64,000 bases of DNA, taken from assembly GCF_009766105.1 (NCBI RefSeq), contig NZ_LMUH01000005.1, forward strand, positions 272,315-336,314, in the 5' to 3' direction. A program made the position numbers and the translations under genes. Shown here piece after piece: positions 47,879-54,988 of the stretch. This DNA is from Granulicella sp. S156 (GTDB taxonomy: Bacteria; Acidobacteriota; Terriglobia; Terriglobales; Acidobacteriaceae). The notes beneath the pieces are model-generated. The model was not told the DNA's origin, did no database searches, and saw only the letters and a list, made by a program, of their open reading frames with translations. How positions within the stretch are numbered: the first letter of the stretch is position 1; every line of letters starts with the position of its first letter.

Positions 47879-49489
47879 CTAGCGCCTGCTATAAGGAACG
47901 GTCAGGCCCACAAGATCCGCGTTCTTCAGAAACTCCTGCAGCCCTGCTGCCAGCTTTGGTTCGACCTCGCTCACCGGAGATTCTGTGTCGGCGGTCTCAA
48001 CCTTCAGCAGCACTGGAACAGGCCGTGTCGTATCGGATTGCAGGGGAAGAGTACGGTGCGGCTTGGCATATACCACGGTGAAGCGTTGATTTGTCTGTGA
48101 ATACTGTCTGCATATTCCGCCGTCGCATACCGTGGAGGCTTCCAGCTTCTGCGTCTGGCCATCGTTGTAGGTCGCGGCCGTCAACGCAACCGCTCCCACC
48201 GCTCCCTGGGACGAGGGTACTTCGATCTGTCCGTGCCAGGTTGGATTCTCACCGCGAGCGATGTGGCAGACCTCGGCATCGTGCACGCCCAGCTCTGGAG
48301 AGATTCCGAGCGATACATGCGTTCCATCGGGAGTCTCGTACTCGCCCCACACGTAGACTACAGTTCCGTCGACCAGGCCCTCAGACCACGTGCGTACCAG
48401 TGAGAAATTGCCAATGTGCTGCGGCATGGGAGGAGGCGTAGCTGCTGCCGTCGCGGACTTTGCCTCGACATGCGCGGCATGCACGGCTTCAATGCCAAAG
48501 ACCGTCGAAAGCAGGAGAATCGCCATTACCTTTGCAAGGTAGGGCACTGCGACTGGGCCGAGGGATGGTTTTTCTTCCGCGGGTGCGGCATTCACGTCTT
48601 CAGGATCGCGGCGCAGCTTTTCAATCATCGTAAAGAACAGGAATGCCGCCAGTAAAAACAGGCAGCCCCCGACGATGTGATCGGCCAACTGCTCGTGGGC
48701 CTGTAGTCCTGGGAAGAAAACCGCAATCCTGTCGTAGATCACCAGGCTGCACAGCCGCAGCAGATTGAAGACATAGCCCAGCAGCACCGCGCCGGCAACC
48801 AGAGGCGCAAATATAAACCAGCGAAAACGGTACACATAGCTGACCACAATCGCGGTGAGCCCGAGGGTGATCGATCCGCGCAGTCCATCGCAGCCTGGCG
48901 CAATGAACATCCCAAACTTGGGAGTGAACAGGATGGTGAGGTCCTGCGCGCTAAGCTTCGCCCCAATGAGATGGGCAAAGCCACGTGCTACGGTCGCCCC
49001 GGCATGTTGAAGAGGAAGGTCGACGTAGTGGCTGAAGGTCTGTGGAACAGGGATAACGGCCCACATCAGAAGGACGGGGAACCATGCGGCCCGCAGAAGG
49101 CGCTTGCCGCCGAAGAGCAGAACCATGGCGGTTGCATAAATTACGGCTACCAGCGGAAGCGGTGGTAGCTGCAGCAGCCAGTCTTTGTTGACGGTCACGA
49201 TCAGGAGCATCTGATCGCGCAGAAACATCAGAATGGACGAGATTGCCAGGACTGCGAAGCCCCACCAGGAGCCTTCAGTCTCCCATCCTATGGAACGCCA
49301 GGCTCTCAAAATGAGAGCGAAGCAAATGATAGGAACCACCATTCCTATCTGCTTGAGGGCGTCCGTCCTCCAGATGCCTAGAAGAGATTGGACAGAATCA
49401 TAAATGGTAAGCAGGCCGACCGCTGCGCACGCCGAAGCGAACGCGACGGCAGCCTGCGGCCTAAATCGCTCTGGAAGCATGCTCGACAC
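47879..49489 (-). CDS. xrtJ: Exosortase (J-like) fused to an EpsI-type C-terminal domain
   Basis: The 536-residue protein has about eight membrane segments (to about 290), with the exosortase triad: C200 (FIAPGCDGLRGS), R245 (FNLLRLCSL) and H271 (LADHIVGG). The remainder (about 310-536) is a periplasmic EpsI/DUF3485-like domain (WSEGLVDGTVVYVWGEYETP, HDAEVCHIARGENPTWHG). Exosortases cleave and anchor proteins carrying a C-terminal PEP-type sorting signal. The immediately upstream gene encodes such a signal. The start is GTG at 49489 (AGGTAA 9 nt before); an ATG at 49480 is the alternative. The J label is from family memory and not tested. Confidence 0.87.
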   Translation of the reverse strand: MSSMLPERFRPQAAVAFASACAAVGLLTIYDSVQSLLGIWRTDALKQIGMVVPIICFALILRAWRSIGWETEGSWWGFAVLAISSILMFLRDQMLLIVTVNKDWLLQLPPLPLVAVIYATAMVLLFGGKRLLRAAWFPVLLMWAVIPVPQTFSHYVDLPLQHAGATVARGFAHLIGAKLSAQDLTILFTPKFGMFIAPGCDGLRGSITLGLTAIVVSYVYRFRWFIFAPLVAGAVLLGYVFNLLRLCSLVIYDRIAVFFPGLQAHEQLADHIVGGCLFLLAAFLFFTMIEKLRRDPEDVNAAPAEEKPSLGPVAVPYLAKVMAILLLSTVFGIEAVHAAHVEAKSATAAATPPPMPQHIGNFSLVRTWSEGLVDGTVVYVWGEYETPDGTHVSLGISPELGVHDAEVCHIARGENPTWHGQIEVPSSQGAVGAVALTAATYNDGQTQKLEASTVCDGGICRQYSQTNQRFTVVYAKPHRTLPLQSDTTRPVPVLLKVETADTESPVSEVEPKLAAGLQEFLKNADLVGLTVPYSRR

Positions 49490-49532
49490 AGAAAATTACC
49501 TGCAGCGTTCGAGCTGCACCCCGTTCGGAACT

Positions 49533-49727
49533 TTACTTGTTGTCTGTCTTCCGGCGGGCCCGAAGACGCGTCCTGAGTGCGGACACAGCGTACGCGCCAC
49601 CGGAGAGGCCTGCCAGAATCAGGGTCGGGTTCTCTGGAGTGTCAGTGCAGCCGGCAACCTGCGCATGCGCAGAGCGGACCGCTACAAGGGCGAGGGCGAG
49701 GGTCGCGAACAAGAAGGTCTTCTTCAT
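49533..49727 (-). CDS. 64-residue PExPT-CTERM protein, probable exosortase substrate
   Basis: The whole protein is two signals: an N-terminal signal peptide (MKKTFLFATLALALVAVRSAHA) and a C-terminal sorting tail made of PENPT (31-35), a hydrophobic segment (LILAGLSGGAYAVSAL) and a basic end (RTRLRARRK). Between them is only QVAGCTDT with one Cys. If both are cleaved, the mature peptide is about 8-13 residues. It starts with ATG after AGGGAC and ends 43 bp before the exosortase gene, so the two form an operon. The tail order PEP-like motif/hydrophobic/basic is diagnostic of an exosortase target. Confidence 0.82.
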   Translation of the reverse strand: MKKTFLFATLALALVAVRSAHAQVAGCTDTPENPTLILAGLSGGAYAVSALRTRLRARRKTDNK

Positions 49728-50060
49728 AAGTAATATGTCCCTATTCGTTGTGTGTGCGTTCAGTTTTAAAGATGCCGTTAGCGCTCAGTTTAGATGCTTC
49801 AGGCCCTCAAAAACGTTCGGGATAAACTGCTCAGAACATTATTGCTTAGGAATCTTATAGTTCTGGCGATTGGTCCTATCGTATTCGAGCAGCCGGTCTC
49901 AAGTCAATCGTAAAGCGAATCCCTGAAGATACGGACGCTGAATCTCCGAATATTCCGCATCCAGCGTTTCCTACCCCTTGAGTTTAGCTCATAACTGGCA
50001 GAGAGCAGGACATTTCGCCACTTTTTCACATTGAGCCGCCAACGTCTGTAAAATCAGGCG
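49728..50060. other. Upstream region of the exosortase operon and of frr
   Basis: About 330 bp separate the divergent 64-residue gene and frr. I see no ORF, tRNA or strong hairpin. No convincing sigma-54 (GG-N10-GC) or sigma-70 pair stands out. Only an AT-richer region around 49836-49862 suggests a promoter. Confidence 0.4.
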
Positions 50061-50087
50061 TTGTATTCAATGGAGGGCAGCACCACA

Positions 50088-50672
50088 ATGGCATCGGCAA
50101 TGACGAGCATAGTTGCACTGAAGGGCGTGTACGAGGAGTTGAAGTCGCGCATGGATAAAACCGTGGAAGACTTCCGCGCCAACCTGTTGAGTGTCCGCAC
50201 CGGACGGGCTTCGGTCCATATGCTCGACAACGTGAAGGTTGACTACTATGGTACGGAGACGGCGATTGCACAGGTCGCCCAGGTCACCACGCCAGAGGCC
50301 AACCTCATCGTCGTTCAGCCGTGGGAGCAGTCCCTGGTGCAGGCGATCGAAAAGGCCATCCGCACCAGCGGACAGGGCTTCAATCCCATGCACGACGGCA
50401 AGATCATCCGCGTGCCCATCCCCCCCATGACCGAAGAGCGCCGCCGCGAGGGCATTAAGCAGCTTGCCGGCGTCCTCGAAGACCACAAGACCTCCATCCG
50501 CAACATCCGCCGCGATGGCAATGAGTCGGTGAAGAAGGCCGCGAAGGAAAAGCTGATCTCCGCTGACGATGAAAAACGCGCCAACGACGATATTCAGCAG
50601 CTCACGGACTCCGAGATCAAGCGCGTCGAAGACCTCTTCAAGGCCAAGGAAAAAGAAGTAATGACGCTGTAA
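50088..50672 (+). CDS. frr: Ribosome recycling factor
   Basis: The protein has 194 residues from the ATG at 50088, placed 10 nt after GGAGGG (50072-50077); the frame opens at 50061. Family motifs: SRMDKTVEDFRANLLSVRTGRAS, VDYYGTETAIAQVAQVTTPEAN, PWEQSLVQAIEKAI and PIPPMTEERRREGIKQL, then the C-terminal helix KRVEDLFKAKEKEVMTL. It splits post-termination ribosomes with EF-G. Unlike many bacteria, pyrH is not directly upstream. The end runs into the palindromic tract it shares with folP. Confidence 0.95.
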   Translation: MASAMTSIVALKGVYEELKSRMDKTVEDFRANLLSVRTGRASVHMLDNVKVDYYGTETAIAQVAQVTTPEANLIVVQPWEQSLVQAIEKAIRTSGQGFNPMHDGKIIRVPIPPMTEERRREGIKQLAGVLEDHKTSIRNIRRDGNESVKKAAKEKLISADDEKRANDDIQQLTDSEIKRVEDLFKAKEKEVMTL

Positions 50673-50676
50673 AAGC

Positions 50677-50773
50677 GAAAAGCGAGTGATAAGTGGCAAG
50701 TGATAAGTGACCAGTGAGGCAATTGGTGACCTGTCACTTGCCACTTATCACTCGCCACTTATCACTCGCTTTT
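50677..50773. repeat. Long palindrome of AGTGATAAGTGGC units between frr and folP
   Basis: Left arm 50677-50719 and right arm 50731-50773 are inverted copies over about 40 bp with a few mismatches. Each arm holds two AGTGATAAGTG units. It can act as a terminator for both converging genes. The right arm encodes the last 13 codons and stop of folP (DKWRVISGK), so the repeat has entered that gene. Confidence 0.75.
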
Positions 50774-51642
50774 ACAGCATCTGCCACTGCCGCCGCCTCT
50801 CTCGCGGCCTGCACCTCATGGACGCGCAGAATATGCGCTCCATTCAGCACTGCCGCGACGTTCGCAGCAATTGTCGCCGTGCGGCGTGCCTCTGCGATTG
50901 GCAAGCCCTCCGGCTGGACCCTCCGTACCGCCTCCCCGAGAAAGCTTTTGCGCGAAACTCCGGCCAGTACCGGATAGCCAAGCTCCCCCAGCTGTTGCAG
51001 GCCTGCCAGCAGTGCGAAGTTCTCCTGCCCCATCTTGCCGAATCCGAATCCCGGGTCCACAACGATGCTTGCGCGGGCGATGCCGGCGGTCTGGGCAACT
51101 GCGATCCGCTCGCGCAGCCCCTCCAGCACCAGTGGAACAACTTCTTCGCCGCCCAGTGCGGGCAGTGAGCGCCAATCCTGTGGGCGCCCCCGGGTATGCA
51201 TCAGCACCAGGCCGCAGCCCCCGAATGCGACGGCGCTAGGCATCTGCTCGTCCCACAGCAAACCGGAGACATCGTTGATGATCTCTGCCCCTGCGCGGAT
51301 TGCCTTTTGCGCGGTAGCCGCATGGTAGGTATCGACCGAGACAATCGCCTTCGGCCGTTCGCGCAGTAGACCTTCGAGAACGGGGAGCAGGCGCAACTGC
51401 TCCTGGTCGGGCGTGAGCGGCTGGGAGCCAGGCCGCGTCGACTCCGCGCCCAGGTCAACGATGTCCGCGCCCCCGTCGATTGCGGCGATGGCTGCGGCAA
51501 GGCCTGCGGTCGTCGCCTGGCCGTCGCCGGAGAAGCTATCGGGCGTCAGGTTGACGATGGCCATAACCAGCGTTCGCTCCCCCAGCGCGAGCGTTCGTGT
51601 GCGAAGCTTCCAGTCGAAGCGCGGGCGTGGAGCAAAGGCCAT
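50734..51642 (-). CDS. folP: Dihydropteroate synthase
   Basis: The protein has about 302 residues from the ATG at 51642. DHPS signatures: VMAIVNLTPDSFSGDGQ, DIVDLGAESTRPGS, IVSVDTYHAATAQKAIRAGAEIINDVSG, and GLVLMHTRGRPQDW, DPGFGFGKMGQENFALL, PVLAGVSRKSFLG and TAANVAAVLNGAHILRVH. It joins p-aminobenzoate to pterin pyrophosphate in folate synthesis. The frame is open to 51711. The last 13 codons come from a palindromic repeat, so the original C-terminus has been replaced or extended. Confidence 0.93.
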   Translation of the reverse strand: MAFAPRPRFDWKLRTRTLALGERTLVMAIVNLTPDSFSGDGQATTAGLAAAIAAIDGGADIVDLGAESTRPGSQPLTPDQEQLRLLPVLEGLLRERPKAIVSVDTYHAATAQKAIRAGAEIINDVSGLLWDEQMPSAVAFGGCGLVLMHTRGRPQDWRSLPALGGEEVVPLVLEGLRERIAVAQTAGIARASIVVDPGFGFGKMGQENFALLAGLQQLGELGYPVLAGVSRKSFLGEAVRRVQPEGLPIAEARRTATIAANVAAVLNGAHILRVHEVQAAREAAAVADAVKASDKWRVISGK

Positions 51643-51724
51643 TCGCGAATTGTAGACTCGCGCTTCGGTGTACTTGTTCTTCGTACGCTCCAGCACTGTC
51701 AACTCGACCAAAAGTGAAGCTAAA

Positions 51725-51828
51725 GGTGCTGCTTTTGCCTTTGCTTTTTGAATTTGCCCTTGTTTTTCTGGTTGTCATTCCGAGCGGAGCGAGCGAACCT
51801 GCTTCCTCCCGTTTTTCGCTCGTACCAT
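51725..51828. repeat. GTCATTCCGAGC repeat module upstream of dacB
   Basis: A GCTGCTTTTGCCTTTGCTTT tract and CTTGTTTTTCTG are followed by GTTGTCATTCCGAGCGGAGC and GAGCGAACCTGCTTCCTCCC. This is nearly identical to 8430-8499, including the ends. It lies 60 bp upstream of dacB. Confidence 0.65.
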
Positions 51829-51888
51829 CAGCGAATCGTGTAGTGCTCGCCCCGCAGTGAGCGGACGCATAGATGTAAACTTGCCGCC

Positions 51889-53553
51889 ATGCGTGCCTCT
51901 TTCGGTCGTTTGCCTGTCTTCGTACTTGCCGTCGGCCTTGCAGCCTCCGCACAAACGCCCACTACCGCGCCGCCGCCCATCGTCCATCTCCCATTCCCGA
52001 CAGGCGCGAACACCCCGCTGGGCGCGAAGATTGAGACCCTGCTGGCGGACCCAACCGTCTCCCGCGCACACTGGGGCATTGCCGTCACAACACTCGATGG
52101 CGAGCCCCTCTATGGCCTCGACGAGGGCAAGCTGTTTCGTCCGGCATCGAACGCGAAGCTGTTTACGACGGCAACGGCCATGGCTCTGCTGGGGCCGCAC
52201 AAACGTTTTGAAACGCAGGTCGTCGCCGAAGGAGACCTGAACGCGAAGGGTGTCTTACGTGGAGACCTCGTCCTCGTTGGCGGCGGGGATGCGAACTTTG
52301 CAGGTCACACCTTGCCCTATCTCCCACCGTCGAAGCGCCCCGCCCAGACCGGAGTGACACCGAATCCGCTGCAAGCCGTCGAGGACCTGGCCGACGCCGT
52401 CGTAGCCAAAGGGCTCAAAGTGGTGGAAGGCGATGTCATCGGGGATGACACCTACTTTGCCTGGGATCCCTACCCTCAGGATTGGTCGGCTGACGATCTG
52501 CTCTGGGGCTATGGCGCTCCGGTCAGCGCACTCACCATTCACGATAACCAGATCAATGTGACGATTACGCCCACCGCCAAAGACAGCAATACTGCGGAGT
52601 TGAGTCTGAGCCCTGACTTGCCCTACTACCATCTCACCGCCGATTCAGCGCTCCTGCGGACACAGGATGTTGGCGATGGCAACTCGGTGCTGTTCGAACG
52701 CGCGCCCGGATCGAGAGAGTTGAGCATCACAGGCCGCGTCTCCTCGAAGGCTGGCCCCGAACAGGAAGAGATCGCCATAGAAGACCCTGCGGAGTATGCC
52801 GCACTGGCTTTGAAGGCAGCGCTGGAGCGCCGAGGTGTGCGCGTTGCCGGCAAGGTGAGCGTGCGGCACTGGGACCCCAAGAATAGTGCGCCGTTTCTGT
52901 CCAATCCCGATCCACAGATACCGGTCCCGTTCTTCGAGCGCATGCTGAAAGCAGGGCCCGCCGACTGCGTTGCGGAGTCGGCGGGAGGTACGACAAAGCC
53001 CCAAACGATCCTGGCGACCCATCTTTCGCCTCCGCTCAGCGAAGATCTTGTGCTCACCAACAAGATCAGTCAGAACCTGCATGCCGAGATCATGCTGCGC
53101 AACATCGCTGCCCAAAAGGAGTGCGAGCATACCGCCCGCAAAGGCGTCCAGTGGATCCGGCAGTACCTGCTCTATGCAGGACTGGATGGTGATGATTTCG
53201 TCTTCTTCGATGGTTCCGGCCTCAGCGGACATGACCTGGTCACGCCACGCGTTGCGGCGCAGTTGTTGGCTTTTGCCGTAAAGCAGCCGTGGTTCTCCAC
53301 ATGGAAGGCCTCGCTCCCAGTGGGGGGCGAGGATGGAACGCTGGCCTCGCGCTTTCCCGCCCCTCCGCTCAAGGATCATCTCTTCGCGAAGACAGGAACA
53401 CTGGGCGAAGCGCGAGCCCTCTCGGGCTACCTCGACTGTGCCAGCGGGCGGCAGGTGATCTTTTCAATTCTGGTGGATGACCACTCCCCGCGAACTTCAG
53501 CGGACAGGCTTGCGATGGATAAAATTGTCGCGGCCATTGCGGCAGCGGAGTAA
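51889..53553 (+). CDS. dacB: D-alanyl-D-alanine carboxypeptidase/endopeptidase, PBP4 type
   Basis: The 554-residue protein has a signal peptide (about 1-21) and the S13 peptidase motifs: S87-x-x-K90 (RPASNAKLF), a SxN-type S-Q-N in LTNKISQNLHAEIMLR, and KTG in LFAKTGTLGEARALSGYL. A long insertion between SxxK and SxN is normal for PBP4. It trims D-Ala or cuts cross-links in periplasmic peptidoglycan. The start ATG at 51889 has no obvious ribosome site. Ends 93 bp before an isolated small gene on the other strand. Confidence 0.93.
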   Translation: MRASFGRLPVFVLAVGLAASAQTPTTAPPPIVHLPFPTGANTPLGAKIETLLADPTVSRAHWGIAVTTLDGEPLYGLDEGKLFRPASNAKLFTTATAMALLGPHKRFETQVVAEGDLNAKGVLRGDLVLVGGGDANFAGHTLPYLPPSKRPAQTGVTPNPLQAVEDLADAVVAKGLKVVEGDVIGDDTYFAWDPYPQDWSADDLLWGYGAPVSALTIHDNQINVTITPTAKDSNTAELSLSPDLPYYHLTADSALLRTQDVGDGNSVLFERAPGSRELSITGRVSSKAGPEQEEIAIEDPAEYAALALKAALERRGVRVAGKVSVRHWDPKNSAPFLSNPDPQIPVPFFERMLKAGPADCVAESAGGTTKPQTILATHLSPPLSEDLVLTNKISQNLHAEIMLRNIAAQKECEHTARKGVQWIRQYLLYAGLDGDDFVFFDGSGLSGHDLVTPRVAAQLLAFAVKQPWFSTWKASLPVGGEDGTLASRFPAPPLKDHLFAKTGTLGEARALSGYLDCASGRQVIFSILVDDHSPRTSADRLAMDKIVAAIAAAE

Positions 53554-53646
53554 TGAACGTGCGATAATCGCCCACATGTCGGACCGAACTTAATCGTCTT
53601 TTACGGCATTCTCCAACACCGCAAACCACCTGGAACGGCTGCCTTT

Positions 53647-53901
53647 TTATTGCGGCGTATTCTTCTTCACGTATTCGCGCAGTTCCAGGTTGAGGCCGAG
53701 CGCCTTCTGTACGCCGGAGTCGAGCATCCTCAACCAACTGCTGGCTGGTTCTTTGAGTTCGGCCATGCTCAGCAGATAGCTGGTCTGCACGATGATCTCG
53801 AGCGAATTCGAGAGATCGTGCGCCAGTCGCCGGATCTCGATGGCAACTTCCTCGGGGATCTGCTGCTGGCTGGACAACGTGTTCGTTGTGGACTGACTCA
53901 T
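53647..53901 (-). CDS. Stand-alone histidine-kinase-like dimerisation domain protein
   Basis: The 84-residue protein is nearly all helical. It contains an H-box-like IRRLAHDLSNSLEIIVQTSYLL, similar to the phosphoacceptor helix of histidine kinases (HDLxNxL). The second helix SWLRMLDSGVQKALGLNLELREYVKK fits the other half of a DHp hairpin. There is no ATPase domain, no sensor and no receiver. It could act as a phosphotransfer protein, a dominant partner, or a decayed kinase. The ORF is intact with a normal start at 53901, so a real small gene is likely. Confidence 0.62.
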   Translation of the reverse strand: MSQSTTNTLSSQQQIPEEVAIEIRRLAHDLSNSLEIIVQTSYLLSMAELKEPASSWLRMLDSGVQKALGLNLELREYVKKNTPQ

Positions 53902-54012
53902 CAGGCTGTCGACCGCCCCTCCTGCATTGGAATCGGTAGTGGTTAGTTCGACGGGTACCGTGTGGGAAACGATTCGCCAAGTGTAACGCTAGACCGGTTT
54001 CAACGTACGGCT

Positions 54013-54073
54013 TTTCCTATAGATCATGTGATGCGGTTTTTAGCCAGAAAACCGCACAAAAATCTTATAGGTA
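54013..54073. repeat. Nested palindrome, short relative (copy 4)
   Basis: TTTCCTATAGAT (54013-54024) faces ATCTTATAGGTA (54062-54073), imperfectly inverted. Inside, TGCGGTTTT (54032-54040), loop TAGCCAG, AAAACCGCA (54048-54056) is a perfect 9-bp stem. The loop length (7 nt) and the TTTT/AAAA edge match the copies at 2912-3020 and 35959-36071. Confidence 0.6.
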
Positions 54074-54179
54074 TCCAGACGTGTCCTGAACCTACTCGAG
54101 CCGTGCAGATTGACACCCGGTGCAGGCTCTGGGAAACTAAGAGTTCACGCAGTTGGCGCAACGCGCCCGGCTGAAGTGA

Positions 54180-54266
54180 GCCGAAATGGCGGAATTGGCA
54201 GACGCGCATGGTTCAGGTCCATGTACTCGCAAGGGTGTGGAGGTTCGAGTCCTCTTTTCGGCACCA
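54180..54266 (+). tRNA. tRNA-Leu (anticodon CAG)
   Basis: Acceptor stem GCCGAAA (54180-54186) pairs with TTTCGGC (54256-54262), followed by discriminator A and an encoded CCA (54264-54266). The anticodon loop TTCAGGT lies between GCATGG and CCATGT, giving anticodon CAG. The variable arm is long and stem-like (ACTCGCAAGGGT), as expected for Leu. T-arm: GGAGGTTCGAGTCCTC. Length 87 nt. Confidence 0.95.
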
Positions 54267-54267
54267 A
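54237..54267 (+). repeat. Direct repeat, copy in tRNA-Leu 3' end
   Basis: A 31-bp sequence starting GTGGAGGTTCGAGTCCTC and ending CGGCACCAA, covering the T-arm and acceptor end of the tRNA. It is repeated exactly at 54294-54324. Confidence 0.9.
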
Positions 54268-54293
54268 GTTTTAGGAATCAACGCGCAAGCAGC

Positions 54294-54324
54294 GTGGAGG
54301 TTCGAGTCCTCTTTTCGGCACCAA
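54294..54324 (+). repeat. Second copy of the tRNA-Leu 3' end (att-like)
   Basis: An exact second copy of the 31-bp tRNA-Leu 3' end, 57 bp downstream of the first and separated from it by 26 bp (54268-54293). It has no matching 5' half, so it is not a tRNA. tRNA 3' ends duplicated in this way are the usual scar of a site-specific integrating element; none is present between them now. Confidence 0.85.
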
Positions 54325-54337
54325 ATTTCAGGTAACA

Positions 54338-54385
54338 GAAAACAGAGATCAGATTCGAGGTTACGACCTCTCTGATCTCTGTTTT
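54338..54385. terminator. GAAAACAGAGATCAGA hairpin after the tRNA region
   Basis: GAAAACAGAGATCAGA (54338-54353) and TCTGATCTCTGTTTTC (54370-54385) form a perfect 16-bp stem with T-rich 3' end, in the gap between tRNA-Leu and the DUF2251 gene. It may terminate either transcript; part of the GAAACAG repeat family. Confidence 0.6.
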
Positions 54386-54403
54386 CTTTTCTCTGTTCTC
54401 TCG

Positions 54404-54820
54404 CTAAGCGTAGATTGCTGCTTCAAACCGCCGAATCGCCTCTTCATCCCAGGCGTGCGAATTCTTTCTCCAGGTCTCGCCTTGCCCCTCTAAAAAGTTG
54501 GGAAAATTAGACCGGCAGAAGCTCTGTTTCGTGCTGAAGTCGGCCAGGGCCTGCGCACTGCCGTCCAGGTACAGCACGGCCTGCTGTCCATCGCGCGACC
54601 ACTGTATGCTGGCCAGGCGCTCGCGGGTCCGGTCGTCAAGTGCTGCGCCGTTATAGATCAGCATGGAGTCAAGAATGCTTGCCTCCTGAGTCTCTTGCGA
54701 ACGGTCGCACGCATAGAAGTAGCCTGCGGGGCCCTCATCCTCAAACACCACAGTCCACGGGACCGTCGGAGAGTTTGAGGAAAGAAAGGCGCGACCGGGG
54801 GTGAAGTTGAGGGAATCCAT
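54404..54820 (-). CDS. DUF2251 family protein
   Basis: The 138-residue protein matches DUF2251: WTVVFEDEGPAGYFYACD, ILDSMLIYNGAALDD, and SIQWSRDGQQAVLYLDGSAQALADF, SFCRSNFP. Cytoplasmic, function unknown. The frame extends to 54880 (MHFLFPVSCLLISVGCNL), but that extension is encoded by a GAAACAG repeat and is a false signal peptide, so I place the start at 54820. Confidence 0.82.
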   Translation of the reverse strand: MDSLNFTPGRAFLSSNSPTVPWTVVFEDEGPAGYFYACDRSQETQEASILDSMLIYNGAALDDRTRERLASIQWSRDGQQAVLYLDGSAQALADFSTKQSFCRSNFPNFLEGQGETWRKNSHAWDEEAIRRFEAAIYA

Positions 54821-54848
54821 ATAAAGCAGGTTACAACCAACAGAAATT

Positions 54849-54964
54849 AGCAAACAGGAAACAGGAAACAGGAAGTGCAAAAGGCAGGAGCTGCAGGCAA
54901 ATGCCGGCGCGATTAAGGCTCATTGGCGGTCTTTCTGTTTCCTGTTTGCTGTTTCCTGTTTGCT
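54849..54964. repeat. Inverted GAAACAGG / CCTGTTTC tracts between DUF2251 and GT-C-like genes
   Basis: Left tract 54849-54873 (AGCAAACAGGAAACAGGAAA onward) and right tract 54933-54964 (CTGTTTCCTGTTTGCTGTTT onward) are inverted, with about 60 bp between. They fill the divergent gap and generate false N-terminal extensions on both flanking genes. Confidence 0.65.
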
Positions 54965-54988
54965 CCCCTAGTACACTTCATCCAGACG

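Noticed and set aside
51775-52200. 141-residue frame ending in AKNGRKQVRSLRSE, antisense to the dacB start
   Set aside because: It shares its end with the DUF2809 protein only because both cross the same intergenic repeat; the remainder is a dacB shadow.
54923-54988. N-terminal extension VFLFPVCCFLF of the GT-C-like gene as a signal peptide
   Set aside because: The extension is encoded by a GAAACAG repeat read on the opposite strand (CTGTTTCCTG), which yields false hydrophobic peptides at several sites.
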